This document shows positions 26,029 through 34,930 of a stretch of 64,000 nt of DNA, piece by piece. How positions within the stretch are numbered: the first letter of the stretch is position 1; each line of letters starts with the position of its first letter. The notes beneath the pieces were generated by a model. It was not told the DNA's origin and ran no database searches. It was given only the letters and a program-made list of their open reading frames with translations. Source of the DNA: an uncultured bacterium (GTDB taxonomy: Bacteria; Cyanobacteriota; Vampirovibrionia; Gastranaerophilales; Gastranaerophilaceae); assembly GCA_902783835.1 (NCBI GenBank), contig CACZSN010000040.1:1-64000 (forward strand), given 5' to 3'. Position numbers and translations under genes: made by a program.

Positions 26029-27385
26029 TATTGCCTTGAACTTTGTTTCTTATACCTTGTTTAACTTCAAGTTCATCCGTACCAAGGTTTGTCAAAACTT
26101 TCATAGCCAAAGAATTTGAAAGAGAAACAATCGCTTCAAGTAAATGTTCTGAGTAAATTTTCGTTTTCATTTCTTTTTTTGCAAGTCCCCAAGCAAGTTC
26201 CAAAACCGCTTTTGCTCTCGGGGTAAACGTTATTTCTTTGTCTACATATTCATCGTTTGTTCCGAGCAATCCTTCAATTTCTTTTCTTAAATCGTGAACC
26301 GTTATGCCCAAGTTTTTCAAAACGGAATAGCCGACACCGCTTCCTTGTAACATAATTCCGAGCAAAATAAGCTCTGTTCCGACTGTGTTTCTTCCGAGTC
26401 TTCTTGCTTCTTGGTTTGCAAATCTAAGAATAACCGGAGTTTCATTCATTTGTTTTTCAAGCGGTCTCAAAATCTGTTCCGACAACTTGTCGTTCGGATA
26501 TAAATCCTTCAAAATATTATATGCAATACCTTTTTTAGACTTTAAAATACCAAGTACAACGTGTTCCGGACGAACAGCTGTACTGCCCAATTCTCTTGCC
26601 GTTTCGGACGCTTTTACAAGTGCCGTAAGAGCATTGGGGGTAAAAATAATTTGTTTATCTTCATATTCTGCAAGTCTTGATGTGATTTGTTTTAATCTGT
26701 CGGAAAATTTTTCGTAAGTAATTCCTGCATTTTTCAATGTTTCCGACAAATCACCCGTTTCATCTTCCAAAATAGACAACATAATCTGTTCCGTACCCAA
26801 AATTTCGTATTCTGATGTCGTCAATTTTGCAACCGCTTTGCTGAAAATCGTTGCGGACTCGGGATCTTTTACGAGCGATAAAATGTGGTTGTATTTTTCG
26901 TCAACTTCTTTTTGTTCAAAACCTTCAGGGTGCTTTTCCTTCTGTTTTGATTTCTTTTCAACAATTTTTTTCATAATATCCCGAACTTTTTCTTTATCGA
27001 GATACAGCATGTTGTATAACGGCTCTAAACCTGCTTCATCACAAAGCAAAACATAAAAAAGATGTTCTGTTTTTACAAAACCGTTACCGTTTTCTGATGC
27101 AATTTCATCAGCTTTTTGAAAAACTTTTCTTATTCTGTTGCTGAAAAGTACGCTTGTTGCGGGGATTTTAATCTCTTTGTCTTTCAAAATTTCAATAAGA
27201 GCTTCTTTAATTTTGTCCGGTGAAGCGTGATTCATTTTTAAAATTTTTGCACCTAATTCGGTTGTTTTTTTGCTCAATGCCCAAAGCAAATGTTCCGGAT
27301 ATATTTTTTTATGTCCGAGTTCAATTGCTGAGATTTGTGCATCTCTTACTGCCGTAATCGCTTTTTCCGTAAATTTTTGAAACAA
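26021..27385 (-). CDS. tandem Clp N-terminal domain protein without ATPase
   Basis: The protein (454 aa from the preferred start) consists of six half-motifs forming three Clp_N domains: AIELGHKKIYPEHLLWAL, GNGFVKTEHLFYVLL, EYEILGTEQIMLSIL, ELGSTAVRPEHVVLGIL, RLGRNTVGTELILLGIM and KMKTKIYSEHLLEAI-like. No Walker motif is present, so it is not a ClpC ATPase. It may be an adaptor or a decoy for the Clp machine. I prefer the TTG at 27385, which gives MFQKFTEKA as in ClpC and has AGGG upstream; the ATG at 27421 is the alternative (466 aa). It overlaps the U32 peptidase gene. Confidence 0.75.
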   Translation of the reverse strand: MFQKFTEKAITAVRDAQISAIELGHKKIYPEHLLWALSKKTTELGAKILKMNHASPDKIKEALIEILKDKEIKIPATSVLFSNRIRKVFQKADEIASENGNGFVKTEHLFYVLLCDEAGLEPLYNMLYLDKEKVRDIMKKIVEKKSKQKEKHPEGFEQKEVDEKYNHILSLVKDPESATIFSKAVAKLTTSEYEILGTEQIMLSILEDETGDLSETLKNAGITYEKFSDRLKQITSRLAEYEDKQIIFTPNALTALVKASETARELGSTAVRPEHVVLGILKSKKGIAYNILKDLYPNDKLSEQILRPLEKQMNETPVILRFANQEARRLGRNTVGTELILLGIMLQGSGVGYSVLKNLGITVHDLRKEIEGLLGTNDEYVDKEITFTPRAKAVLELAWGLAKKEMKTKIYSEHLLEAIVSLSNSLAMKVLTNLGTDELEVKQGIRNKVQGNND

Positions 27386-27540
27386 AATTATAATCCCTAT
27401 TTTCTGTATATTAGTCATCATACGGCAAAAAATCGATTTTGTGAATAGAATTTTTGTACCTGCCTAAAAGTTTACAAAAAAATTTACAGTTTCTGAAAAT
27501 CATGAACGAACGTAACAGATTTTTCGCTATGAATTTTTTG

Positions 27541-27549
27541 TGATACTAT
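27541..27549 (+). promoter_or_regulatory. extended -10 of the nrnA operon
   Basis: TG-A-TACTAT lies 23 nt before the ATG at 27573. A GGGAATG ribosome binding site stands between them. No good -35 was seen. Confidence 0.45.
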
Positions 27550-27572
27550 ATTTAAAAATTGGGAATGCTTTT

Positions 27573-28556
27573 ATGAAAACAAATAATTCAGCAAAAGAAA
27601 TATCGGAATTAATACGTAACGGCGAAAAAATATTGGTACTTACCCATGTAAATCCCGACGGTGATTGTATCGGTTCCGCTTCGGCACTTTATTCATTTAT
27701 TAAAAATGTTTACGGTAAAGAAGCTGTTTTATGCGTTATTTCTAAAGTTCCTCAATTATATGAATTTTTGCCGAACGTTGATTGTTTTAAGACACCGGAT
27801 GATATCAAAAATGAAAATTTTGATACCGTAATCGCAATTGATTGTGCGGCTAAAGACCGTTTGGCTACTGCGATACCGCTCTTTGATAAAGCAAAAGTCA
27901 CAATAAATATTGATCACCACAAAACAAATCCGATGTATGCTCAATATAATTATGTTTTCGGTGAAAAAAGTTCGGCGGGTGAAGTCCTTTTGAACTTTGC
28001 TAAAGAGGCAAATTGGAATTTTGACAGAGATATTGCAAATTCACTTTATGTCGCAATTTTAACGGATACGGGCGGATTTAAGTTCGATAATACGACCGCG
28101 GAAACTTTCCTTGCTGTGGCTGATTTAATGCAGTACGGCATCAGTCCTGCGTTGCTTTACCGTTGTTGTTATGAGTCAAAACCCGTTGAAACAATCAAAT
28201 TGAGTGCTTGTGCAATTTCTAAATCTCAATTTTTGTCTAACGGAAAAATTGCATATACCGTTATAACTCTTGACGATATGAAGAAAAATAAGGCTCTTAA
28301 TGAACATACCGACGGTATTGTGGAAATTTTGAGACAGGTAAATTCCGTTGATATTGCGTTTGTTGTAAAAGAAACGGAAGAAGGTTTTTCAAAAGTAAGT
28401 TTGAGAAGCGATAATTCAGATATTAGTAAAATCGCTCAAAAATTTAATGGTGGCGGTCATTCTAAGGCTGCCGGATGTACCATAAAAAAGAATTACAATA
28501 TTGCTTTGAATAAATTACTTGATGCAATAAAAGAGGAGTTTTCGTATGATTTTTGA
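27573..28556 (+). CDS. nrnA: bifunctional oligoribonuclease / PAP phosphatase (DHH family)
   Basis: NrnA-type DHH phosphoesterases degrade nano-RNA and convert 3'-phosphoadenosine-5'-phosphate to AMP. The DHH domain has THVNPDGDCIGS (about residues 24-35), AIDCAAKDRL and INIDHHKTN (the DHH signature). The C-terminal DHHA1 domain ends with FNGGGHSKAAGC. Length (327 aa) fits the family. The ATG at 27573 follows GGGAATG; a GTG at 27540 in the same frame has no ribosome binding site. It overlaps yihY by 11 nt. Confidence 0.9.
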   Translation: MKTNNSAKEISELIRNGEKILVLTHVNPDGDCIGSASALYSFIKNVYGKEAVLCVISKVPQLYEFLPNVDCFKTPDDIKNENFDTVIAIDCAAKDRLATAIPLFDKAKVTINIDHHKTNPMYAQYNYVFGEKSSAGEVLLNFAKEANWNFDRDIANSLYVAILTDTGGFKFDNTTAETFLAVADLMQYGISPALLYRCCYESKPVETIKLSACAISKSQFLSNGKIAYTVITLDDMKKNKALNEHTDGIVEILRQVNSVDIAFVVKETEEGFSKVSLRSDNSDISKIAQKFNGGGHSKAAGCTIKKNYNIALNKLLDAIKEEFSYDF

Positions 28557-29469
28557 TGATTTTATCAAAAAAGTACGTTCAACTCCGACAATTCGCTATA
28601 TTGAAAGTATAGTGAATAAAATGATTGATGCCGATTATCCCGGAATGGCGGCAGAAATGGCATTTATGTTCATTTTGGGATTGTTTCCTTTTTTATTGTT
28701 TGCCATGTCTGTATATGCTTGGCTCGGAAGAAGTTCTTTAAGCGGATACGTTATTTCTGCTTTAACTCAAGTTGCTCCGAGTGATGTATCGCGTTTGATA
28801 GTAAGTACTTTGGCACAAGTTACGGTATTCAAACACGGCGGTGTCATGGCCGTAATTTGTTTCTTTGTAACGATTGCTCTTTCTTCAAATGCTGTCGCTT
28901 CTGTTATGAAAGGCTTAAACAGGGCATTCCAAACAGAAGAAACAAGACCGTTTATTTATACAAGAATTCTATCGGTTTTGATGGTCTTTTTGAACGTAAT
29001 TGTATTGTTTTTGACTGTAAATATGATTTTGCTCGGAAAAATCATAATGAGTGTGGCTCTCGATTTGTTCCACATTTCCAATATAACCTACCACGTAATT
29101 ATGGTTTTGAGATGGCCGTTATCATTTTTGGTATTGTATTTTACAAGTTATTTCAGCTATTATATTTTGCCGGATATTAAAGGAAATGAATGGGTTAAAA
29201 GAAAAGCAGCCCTTGTCGGTACGTTATTTTTCAGTTGTTTTTGGTTACTCGGTTCTTGGTCATTCTCTTTGTATTTAGACCATTTGAATACTTATAACAG
29301 AGTTTTTGGTGCAATTGGTGCCTTTGTTATTATGATGGTTTGGCTTTATTATACGGCGATGATTATTTTGCTCGGCGGAGAATTTAATTATCGTACTTAT
29401 TTAAGATTGACCGAACGGGAAGAGAAAAAACATCATCGTAATTTTAGTGAAGATTTGTACGAAGAATAG
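28546..29469 (+). CDS. YihY/virulence factor BrkB family membrane protein
   Basis: This 307-aa inner-membrane protein has about six membrane segments and the family layout: MAAEMAFMFILGLFPFLLFAMSVYAWLG near residues 35-62, NRVFGAIGAFVIMMVWLYYTAMIILLGGEFN near residue 260, and a charged cytoplasmic C-terminal tail (EREEKKHHRN). The molecular role of the family is not settled; it is not RNase BN despite older names. AGAGGAG lies upstream of the ATG inside the end of nrnA. Confidence 0.9.
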   Translation: MIFDDFIKKVRSTPTIRYIESIVNKMIDADYPGMAAEMAFMFILGLFPFLLFAMSVYAWLGRSSLSGYVISALTQVAPSDVSRLIVSTLAQVTVFKHGGVMAVICFFVTIALSSNAVASVMKGLNRAFQTEETRPFIYTRILSVLMVFLNVIVLFLTVNMILLGKIIMSVALDLFHISNITYHVIMVLRWPLSFLVLYFTSYFSYYILPDIKGNEWVKRKAALVGTLFFSCFWLLGSWSFSLYLDHLNTYNRVFGAIGAFVIMMVWLYYTAMIILLGGEFNYRTYLRLTEREEKKHHRNFSEDLYEE

Positions 29470-29482
29470 TTTTATTAACAAT

Positions 29483-29511
29483 TTGATTTTAAGTCTGTCA
29501 ACGTATATAAT
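29483..29511 (+). promoter_or_regulatory. sigma70-type promoter of the TPR operon
   Basis: TTGATT (29483-29488), 17-bp spacer, TATAAT (29506-29511). The predicted start is near 29518. The leader would be about 10 nt, with AGGAA just before the ATG at 29528. Confidence 0.75.
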
Positions 29512-29527
29512 GGTTAGGAATACAGAC

Positions 29528-31555
29528 ATGGAGGGCAGGACAATTAAAAGAGTATTGACTACCGCATTAATTTTAGCCGCAGGAATGGCACTTCCGGCCG
29601 ATGCCGCAAAAGTCGTCAGCTATCCGGCTCAGGCATATTATATACAAGCTTGCACAAATGAAGATAAAGGCGATTTTGCAGGTGCTATCGAAAAAATGAA
29701 ACGAGCTATTGATTTGAAAAATGACAATGCTCTTTATTATACAAAACTTGCAGGTTTATATCAAAATATCGGAGAGTGGGATAATGCACTTGCCGCATAT
29801 AAAAAAGCCGCTCAGTTAAGACCTGATGATTCTTTTTTGTATCTTGCAATCGGACAAATTTTGCAACAGAAAAAAGATTATGTAAATGCTCTTGAAGCAT
29901 ACAAATATGTTTTGCAACTCACTCCTAATTATAAGTATAATTACTTAAATCTTGCAAATGTTCAGTTCATTTTGAAAGATTATAAAGCTGCTGTTGAAAA
30001 TTATAACGTATTTTTGGTAAATTACCCGAACCATGTTGATGCACGTAAAAACCTTGCTTCCGCATATATTGAATTGGGTGATTATAAAAATGCAAATGAA
30101 CAATTTAAAATTTCAATGGATAAACATCCGGAAAACTTCAATGAATATGCTCAATACGGACTTTCTCTCGTGAAAAATTCTCAATGGGAAGATGCGAGAA
30201 CCGTTTTGGAAAAAGCTATTGACGTTAACAAAGACGATGCGGCTTCAATCGCTAACTTGGGTATTGTTATGCAAAGAACGGGTGACGGCACGGATGCTCT
30301 TGCGATGTTTGAAAAAGCTCTTAAACTTGAACCCGAATCAGCTGATATTACTATTGAATATGCGGATGCATTGCTTGCCTTAGGTCAGGATGATAAGGCG
30401 AAAGCTCAATATGTGAAATATATTTCATTAAAACCTGATGATCCGCATGCATATTTTAATTTAGGCTTGATTTATTCAAAAGAAAAAAATTATGACGAAG
30501 CTATTAACAGTTTTTCAAAAGGTATGGAAAACGCAAAAGATAACGATGATTTCAAGGCAGAACTTGCTAAATGTTATCATTTCAAAAAAGATTACAAACA
30601 TGCAGTTCAACTTTATGATGAATTGTTGACCTCTTTGCCTAAAGACAGAACTTTGAGATTTAATAAGGCTTTGGCTTTGCAGGCTCAACAAAATTATAAG
30701 GAAGCTATCGATATCTACACGGCTTTGTATGCGGAACAACCTGATGACAACATCAAATTGTATTTGTCTCAAGCATATCTTGCAAACGGAAAAAATCTTA
30801 TAATTGCGGAAAATTATCGTAAGGCTATTGTAAATTTTGAAAAAGCTGCTGATATTGATGCAAATAATTCCGAAATTTACGTAAACATGGCAAATGCTTA
30901 TGATAAGTTGGGTTCAGGTTCAAGAGTTATCGAAAGTTATGAAAAAGCTATGGAAATTGATCCTGATGATAAAACTATTTCAACCGCTTATGCAAAGGTT
31001 CTTTTGAAGTATAAAAAGACTGAGGATGCCGAGAAAGTTACTGAAAATATTGTAAATTCAGAAAATGTTACGGCTGAAGAAAAAGCGATGACTTTGATTG
31101 CTCTTGGTGAACAATATTATGATAATAAAAATTTCACAAATGCAAAAGATCAGTTTGAAAAAGCAATTGCGATTGACCCAAACAATACGTCATTATTGAT
31201 TAAGACAGGAAATTGTTACAAACAGCTTTCTGTAAATGATAAAGCTTTGGAATATTACCAAAAAGCAATTGACAAAGATAAAGATAATGCTGATGCTTAT
31301 TTCAATGCCGGACTTTGCTATTCGGATTTGGGTAAAGACAATGAAGCAATTGCAAGTTATAAAAAAGCGGTAGAACTCAATAATCAATATGCTTACGCTT
31401 ATTACGCACTCGGTATTGAATATGAAAAAGCAAAAAATTATGATGAAGCAATTGCAAATTACGAAAAATTCATCGAACTCTCGACAGATAAAGGCATTCA
31501 AGCTTCTGTCAGAGCTACGGTAAACGCTTTGAAGAAAAAAAATACGGCTAAATAA
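29528..31555 (+). CDS. TPR-repeat protein with signal peptide
   Basis: This 675-aa protein carries a signal peptide (MEGRTIKRVLTTALILAAGM, cleavage after ADA), then about 16-17 tetratricopeptide repeats over nearly its whole length. Typical units read AYYNLG/A-type helices ending in YEKAIEIDP. It would be a periplasmic or cell-surface scaffold. The ATG at 29528 is chosen because AGGAA precedes it and the promoter's TATAAT lies over the next upstream ATG. It overlaps a lipoprotein gene by 1 nt, so the two are co-translated. A sister TPR protein of similar size is at 50331. Confidence 0.85.
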   Translation: MEGRTIKRVLTTALILAAGMALPADAAKVVSYPAQAYYIQACTNEDKGDFAGAIEKMKRAIDLKNDNALYYTKLAGLYQNIGEWDNALAAYKKAAQLRPDDSFLYLAIGQILQQKKDYVNALEAYKYVLQLTPNYKYNYLNLANVQFILKDYKAAVENYNVFLVNYPNHVDARKNLASAYIELGDYKNANEQFKISMDKHPENFNEYAQYGLSLVKNSQWEDARTVLEKAIDVNKDDAASIANLGIVMQRTGDGTDALAMFEKALKLEPESADITIEYADALLALGQDDKAKAQYVKYISLKPDDPHAYFNLGLIYSKEKNYDEAINSFSKGMENAKDNDDFKAELAKCYHFKKDYKHAVQLYDELLTSLPKDRTLRFNKALALQAQQNYKEAIDIYTALYAEQPDDNIKLYLSQAYLANGKNLIIAENYRKAIVNFEKAADIDANNSEIYVNMANAYDKLGSGSRVIESYEKAMEIDPDDKTISTAYAKVLLKYKKTEDAEKVTENIVNSENVTAEEKAMTLIALGEQYYDNKNFTNAKDQFEKAIAIDPNNTSLLIKTGNCYKQLSVNDKALEYYQKAIDKDKDNADAYFNAGLCYSDLGKDNEAIASYKKAVELNNQYAYAYYALGIEYEKAKNYDEAIANYEKFIELSTDKGIQASVRATVNALKKKNTAK

Positions 31556-31956
31556 TGAAGAAATTTTTATTGGTTGTCGGAATTTTATTTTCTTCAATAA
31601 TCATGTCAGGATGCTCGGATAAGGCTGTAATAATGCTGAAATCCGAGCCTTTTAATTCTCAAAATTATATGGAATATGAGCATAATTTTAAGGCAAATCA
31701 GAGAATTTATTATGCTGTTATGTCTCCGAAGGGTTTTAAAGATACCGCTTTAAAAATCGAGATTTTTACAAAAAATACGAAAGCTCCATCTCTCGGTTTT
31801 TCTTACAAATACGGGATTAATGTACCGATTGATAATACAAAAAAATATTATACAAACTATATTGTGATGACCGGTCCCGGACTTTATATTATGCAAGTTT
31901 TTGAACTTCGCAGACCTGACAAATGTCTTGCAAGACAAGATTTTTGGGTTGAATAA
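31555..31956 (+). CDS. putative lipoprotein, unknown
   Basis: This 133-aa protein has a lipoprotein signal: MKKFLLVVGILFSSIIMSGC, with lipobox IMSG-C and Cys 20 as the modified residue. The mature part is mostly beta-strand and has no domain I recognise. It starts within the TPR gene's stop codon (TAATG) and its own stop overlaps the next start in the same way. A shared role with the TPR protein at the envelope is likely. Confidence 0.72.
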   Translation: MKKFLLVVGILFSSIIMSGCSDKAVIMLKSEPFNSQNYMEYEHNFKANQRIYYAVMSPKGFKDTALKIEIFTKNTKAPSLGFSYKYGINVPIDNTKKYYTNYIVMTGPGLYIMQVFELRRPDKCLARQDFWVE

Positions 31957-32366
31957 TGCTATCCTTTATGTTTGAAAAAATCAAATTTTATTTTCAAAAA
32001 ATGACATCCGCCAGATTTGTTGTTACCGGGAAATGTAATAAATGCGGTACTTGTTGCAGGAATATTACGTTTTTCATCGGTAAAAGAATTGTGAAAGATG
32101 AAACGGAATTTTTGAAAATGCAAGAATTTGATAAAAAATACCGTAACTTTGAAATAAACGGCAAAGGCGAAAACGGTGAGTTGTTGTTTAAATGCAAAGC
32201 TTTAAACGATGATGGCAGTTGCGGGGTATATAAATTTCGCTCTGTTAATTGCCGACTTTATCCGAAAATCAATCAGAAATTTGTTTATGATGGAGGGAAA
32301 CCTCTTGATGGTTGCGGATACAAATTTTCTGTCAATAAAAAATTCCGAGATTACTTGAAAAAATAA
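31956..32366 (+). CDS. YkgJ family cysteine-cluster protein
   Basis: This 136-aa protein has the YkgJ/CxxCxxCC domain: CNKCGTCCRN (about residues 24-33), then FKCKALNDDGSCGVYKFRSVNCRLYP. Eight Cys are spaced as in proteins that bind zinc or iron-sulfur clusters. It starts in the stop codon of the lipoprotein gene. The function of the family is not established. Its last codons form one arm of the terminator-like hairpin. Confidence 0.85.
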   Translation: MLSFMFEKIKFYFQKMTSARFVVTGKCNKCGTCCRNITFFIGKRIVKDETEFLKMQEFDKKYRNFEINGKGENGELLFKCKALNDDGSCGVYKFRSVNCRLYPKINQKFVYDGGKPLDGCGYKFSVNKKFRDYLKK

Positions 32367-32390
32367 ACTCGGAATTCTTTCATTTTATTT
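32341..32390 (+). terminator. possible terminator overlapping the YkgJ gene end
   Basis: AATTCCGAG (32341-32349) pairs with CTCGGAATT (32368-32376) across an 18-nt loop and is followed by a T-rich tract. The left arm is inside the coding region. Confidence 0.55.
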
Positions 32391-32393
32391 TTA

Positions 32394-33419
32394 TTAATCT
32401 AAATTTTTCATATATAATTCTTCAATCAAAACGCAGACCGTAGCCGCAATTGCCGGTGCAAATACTACTCCTAAAATGCCCATATATTTTGCCGTCAAGA
32501 ATAATGACAAGAAAATTAAAATCGGGTGTAAATTGAGCAACTTGCTGAAAATATACGGTCTTACCAAATTGTTTTCAACGATTTGAGCGATAGCGAAAGT
32601 TATGATAACACCTGCAATAATTTTTCCGCCTGCTTCATAACAAGCAACAATACAAATTATAAGTCCGATAGCGGGACCTACAACAGGGATGAAGTCTAAA
32701 ACAGCGGTAATTAAACCGAGTAAAAAACCGTAATCGACTTTCATAATTATAAGACCGACTGTCATGATAATACCGATGCTTGAAACAGCAATTAATTGTC
32801 CTGCAACGTATCCGCCTATTTTATCAGAAATTATATTCATAATTTCATTTGCTCTTTTTCTCATATGAGAAGGAAAAAGTCGAAGAGTTGTTTTTCTGAT
32901 TGTTTCTTTATCTGCCATAAAATAATAAATGATAAGCAAAGAAATAATAAAATATACAACCGCGGAACTGAGACCTTTTATGATTTCTATGGAATGTTCT
33001 ATAAAATCCGAAGTTACACCCGCTGCAGATGCTGTCATTTTGTCAAAATCCAATGTTGCAAACGGAGTATGTGCTAACATTTGCATATTTTGTAATGATT
33101 CATCAAGTTTATCAACATATTGCGGAAATGATATCGCAAATACTTTTATTTCATTTGAAGAAAGAATAATTACCGGAATTAAAAATAATCCGATAATTGC
33201 AAGTGTTCCCAATAACGTCAATAAAGACGCCTGTTGTCTCGACATTTTGGCTGAAAGTTTTTCGACAATCGGATCTAAAGAACACGCTATGACATAAGAT
33301 GCAAAAAACATAATTGCAATATCCTGAATTTTTGCAATAAAGATTACAAAAAGTATTGCAATTGCAATAAATATGAAGTTTTTAATATTTAGATGTCTTC
33401 TGAATAAATGATTTACCAT
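32394..33419 (-). CDS. AI-2E family transporter (PerM-like)
   Basis: This membrane protein of about 341 aa has 7-8 predicted segments and the family features PVIEKLSAKMSRQQASLLTLLG-like N-terminal loop (here DPIVEKLSAKMS) and GFLLGLITAVLDFIPVVGPAIGLI near residue 235. The family exports small molecules or ions; autoinducer-2 is only one example. The start is either ATG at 33419 or TTG at 33428; AAAGG fits neither perfectly. It follows the purine permease gene by 24 nt on the same strand. Confidence 0.87.
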   Translation of the reverse strand: MVNHLFRRHLNIKNFIFIAIAILFVIFIAKIQDIAIMFFASYVIACSLDPIVEKLSAKMSRQQASLLTLLGTLAIIGLFLIPVIILSSNEIKVFAISFPQYVDKLDESLQNMQMLAHTPFATLDFDKMTASAAGVTSDFIEHSIEIIKGLSSAVVYFIISLLIIYYFMADKETIRKTTLRLFPSHMRKRANEIMNIISDKIGGYVAGQLIAVSSIGIIMTVGLIIMKVDYGFLLGLITAVLDFIPVVGPAIGLIICIVACYEAGGKIIAGVIITFAIAQIVENNLVRPYIFSKLLNLHPILIFLSLFLTAKYMGILGVVFAPAIAATVCVLIEELYMKNLD

Positions 33420-33443
33420 AGAATTCAAATAACCTTTCGATAA

Positions 33444-34754
33444 TTAGAATTTGTATAATGCAAAGAATATGCAAGATGCAACAAATAAAATCCATACGGG
33501 GATGTTTAACTCTTTGCCTTTTCCCGCAATAAGTTTCATTACCGGATAAAGAACAAATCCGCAAGCAACCGCAACTCCGATATTTGACGAGAATGACATC
33601 AAAAATATCATCAACGCTGAAGGAATACCTTCTGACATATCTTCAAAATTAATCATTTTGATATTTGACATCATCAAAATACCGATGATAACCAAAACAG
33701 CATTACAAGCCGCTGACGGGATTATAGCAAATACGGGGGTAAAGAATAATCCGGTCAAGAACAAACAGCCCGTAACGACCGCCGTCAACCCCGAACGTCC
33801 GCCTGCTTGAACACCTGTTGTTGATTCTACGTAAACACCTGAAGTGATTGCACAAAGTGATGACGAAATTACTGTTGCCGTTGAGTCGCAAAGCATCGCT
33901 CTTTTTATGTTCGGTAAATTACCCTTTTCGTCCAAAAATCCTGCTTTTGCGGAAACACCAATCATCGTTCCCATTGTATCAACAAACATTAATACCAAAA
34001 TTATGAAAATAATCGGTAGTGATTCAATGTTTAACACACCCGCTACATCTGCCTTTAAAAATACCGGGGCAAGACTTGCCGGAGCGGAAACAAAGGATTC
34101 GGGTAAAGTTGATTGACCGCAAAGAAACGACAAAATCGTTACACCGATTAAGCCTGCCAACATTGCAACTTTAACCCCTTTTGACATCAAAATTCCGATG
34201 ATTAAAATTCCTGCAATCGCAAGTAATGTGTTTATATCCCAAAAGTTGCCGATAGTAAGGTTATCAGTCACATTGATAATGCCGGCACCTTTAAGTCCGA
34301 CAAATGCAAGATAAAGTCCCAAACCTGCTGTGAATGCAAATTTCAAGCAAGCTGGCAAACAATTTACGAGCCAAGCTCTCACGTTGCAAATTGTTAAAAC
34401 AAAAAGCGTAATTGCAGCGATAACTACCGCTCCGAAGGCCTTTTGCCATTCACCTTCTCCAAACATCGGCACAACCGTATATGCAAGGAACACATATTCA
34501 GCGAGTAATGGTGCAACCGCAAACGGTCTGTTTGCAATCAATCCCATTAACATACAACCTACAAAAGCCATATAAATTATCGTCGAAGTTACCGCTCCTT
34601 GTGGCATTCCTATTCCGCCTAAAATGTTCGGAATAACAATCATAATGTATGCGAGTGTGGCAAATGTCGTAAGACCCGCAACAAGTTCTGTTTTGAGGTT
34701 AGTATTTAATTCCTCAAATTTAAAAAATTTGCTAATTGCATTTGTAATATTCAT
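33444..34754 (-). CDS. NCS2 family permease, AzgA/PbuG-like (guanine/hypoxanthine)
   Basis: This 436-aa protein has 12-14 membrane segments with family motifs TELVAGLTTFATLAYIMIVIPNIL at the N terminus, MFVDTMGTMIGVSAKAG in the middle and SGVYVESTTGVQAGGRSGLTAVV. These point to the AzgA-like branch, which imports purine bases with protons. The ATG at 34754 has AGAAGGG about 9 nt upstream; an in-frame TTG at 34763 is less likely. TG-C-TAAGAT upstream could be its -10. No purine riboswitch is seen. Confidence 0.89.
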   Translation of the reverse strand: MNITNAISKFFKFEELNTNLKTELVAGLTTFATLAYIMIVIPNILGGIGMPQGAVTSTIIYMAFVGCMLMGLIANRPFAVAPLLAEYVFLAYTVVPMFGEGEWQKAFGAVVIAAITLFVLTICNVRAWLVNCLPACLKFAFTAGLGLYLAFVGLKGAGIINVTDNLTIGNFWDINTLLAIAGILIIGILMSKGVKVAMLAGLIGVTILSFLCGQSTLPESFVSAPASLAPVFLKADVAGVLNIESLPIIFIILVLMFVDTMGTMIGVSAKAGFLDEKGNLPNIKRAMLCDSTATVISSSLCAITSGVYVESTTGVQAGGRSGLTAVVTGCLFLTGLFFTPVFAIIPSAACNAVLVIIGILMMSNIKMINFEDMSEGIPSALMIFLMSFSSNIGVAVACGFVLYPVMKLIAGKGKELNIPVWILFVASCIFFALYKF

Positions 34755-34832
34755 AAATTTCAACCCTTCTTATAAGATGTGTTCAATCTTAGCAAAAATA
34801 TAATTTTTTTTAATTAAAAATTTTCTGAAAGG

Positions 34833-34860
34833 TTAACATTTTGCAAAATTATGTTAAAAT
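34833..34860 (+). promoter_or_regulatory. promoter with extended -10 before the nucleotidase gene
   Basis: TTAACA (34833-34838), 16-bp spacer, TG-T-TAAAAT ending at 34860. The leader would be about 65 nt. Confidence 0.55.
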
Positions 34861-34930
34861 TAAATATATTCTTATCAAATTTTTATGTTGACGTGTTTTA
34901 TGTAATTCAGTTAAAAAATGGTGGTGTATT

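Noticed and set aside
29447-29527. Longer N terminus of the TPR protein
   Set aside because: It would run through the promoter and bury the signal peptide; AGGAA supports the start at 29528.
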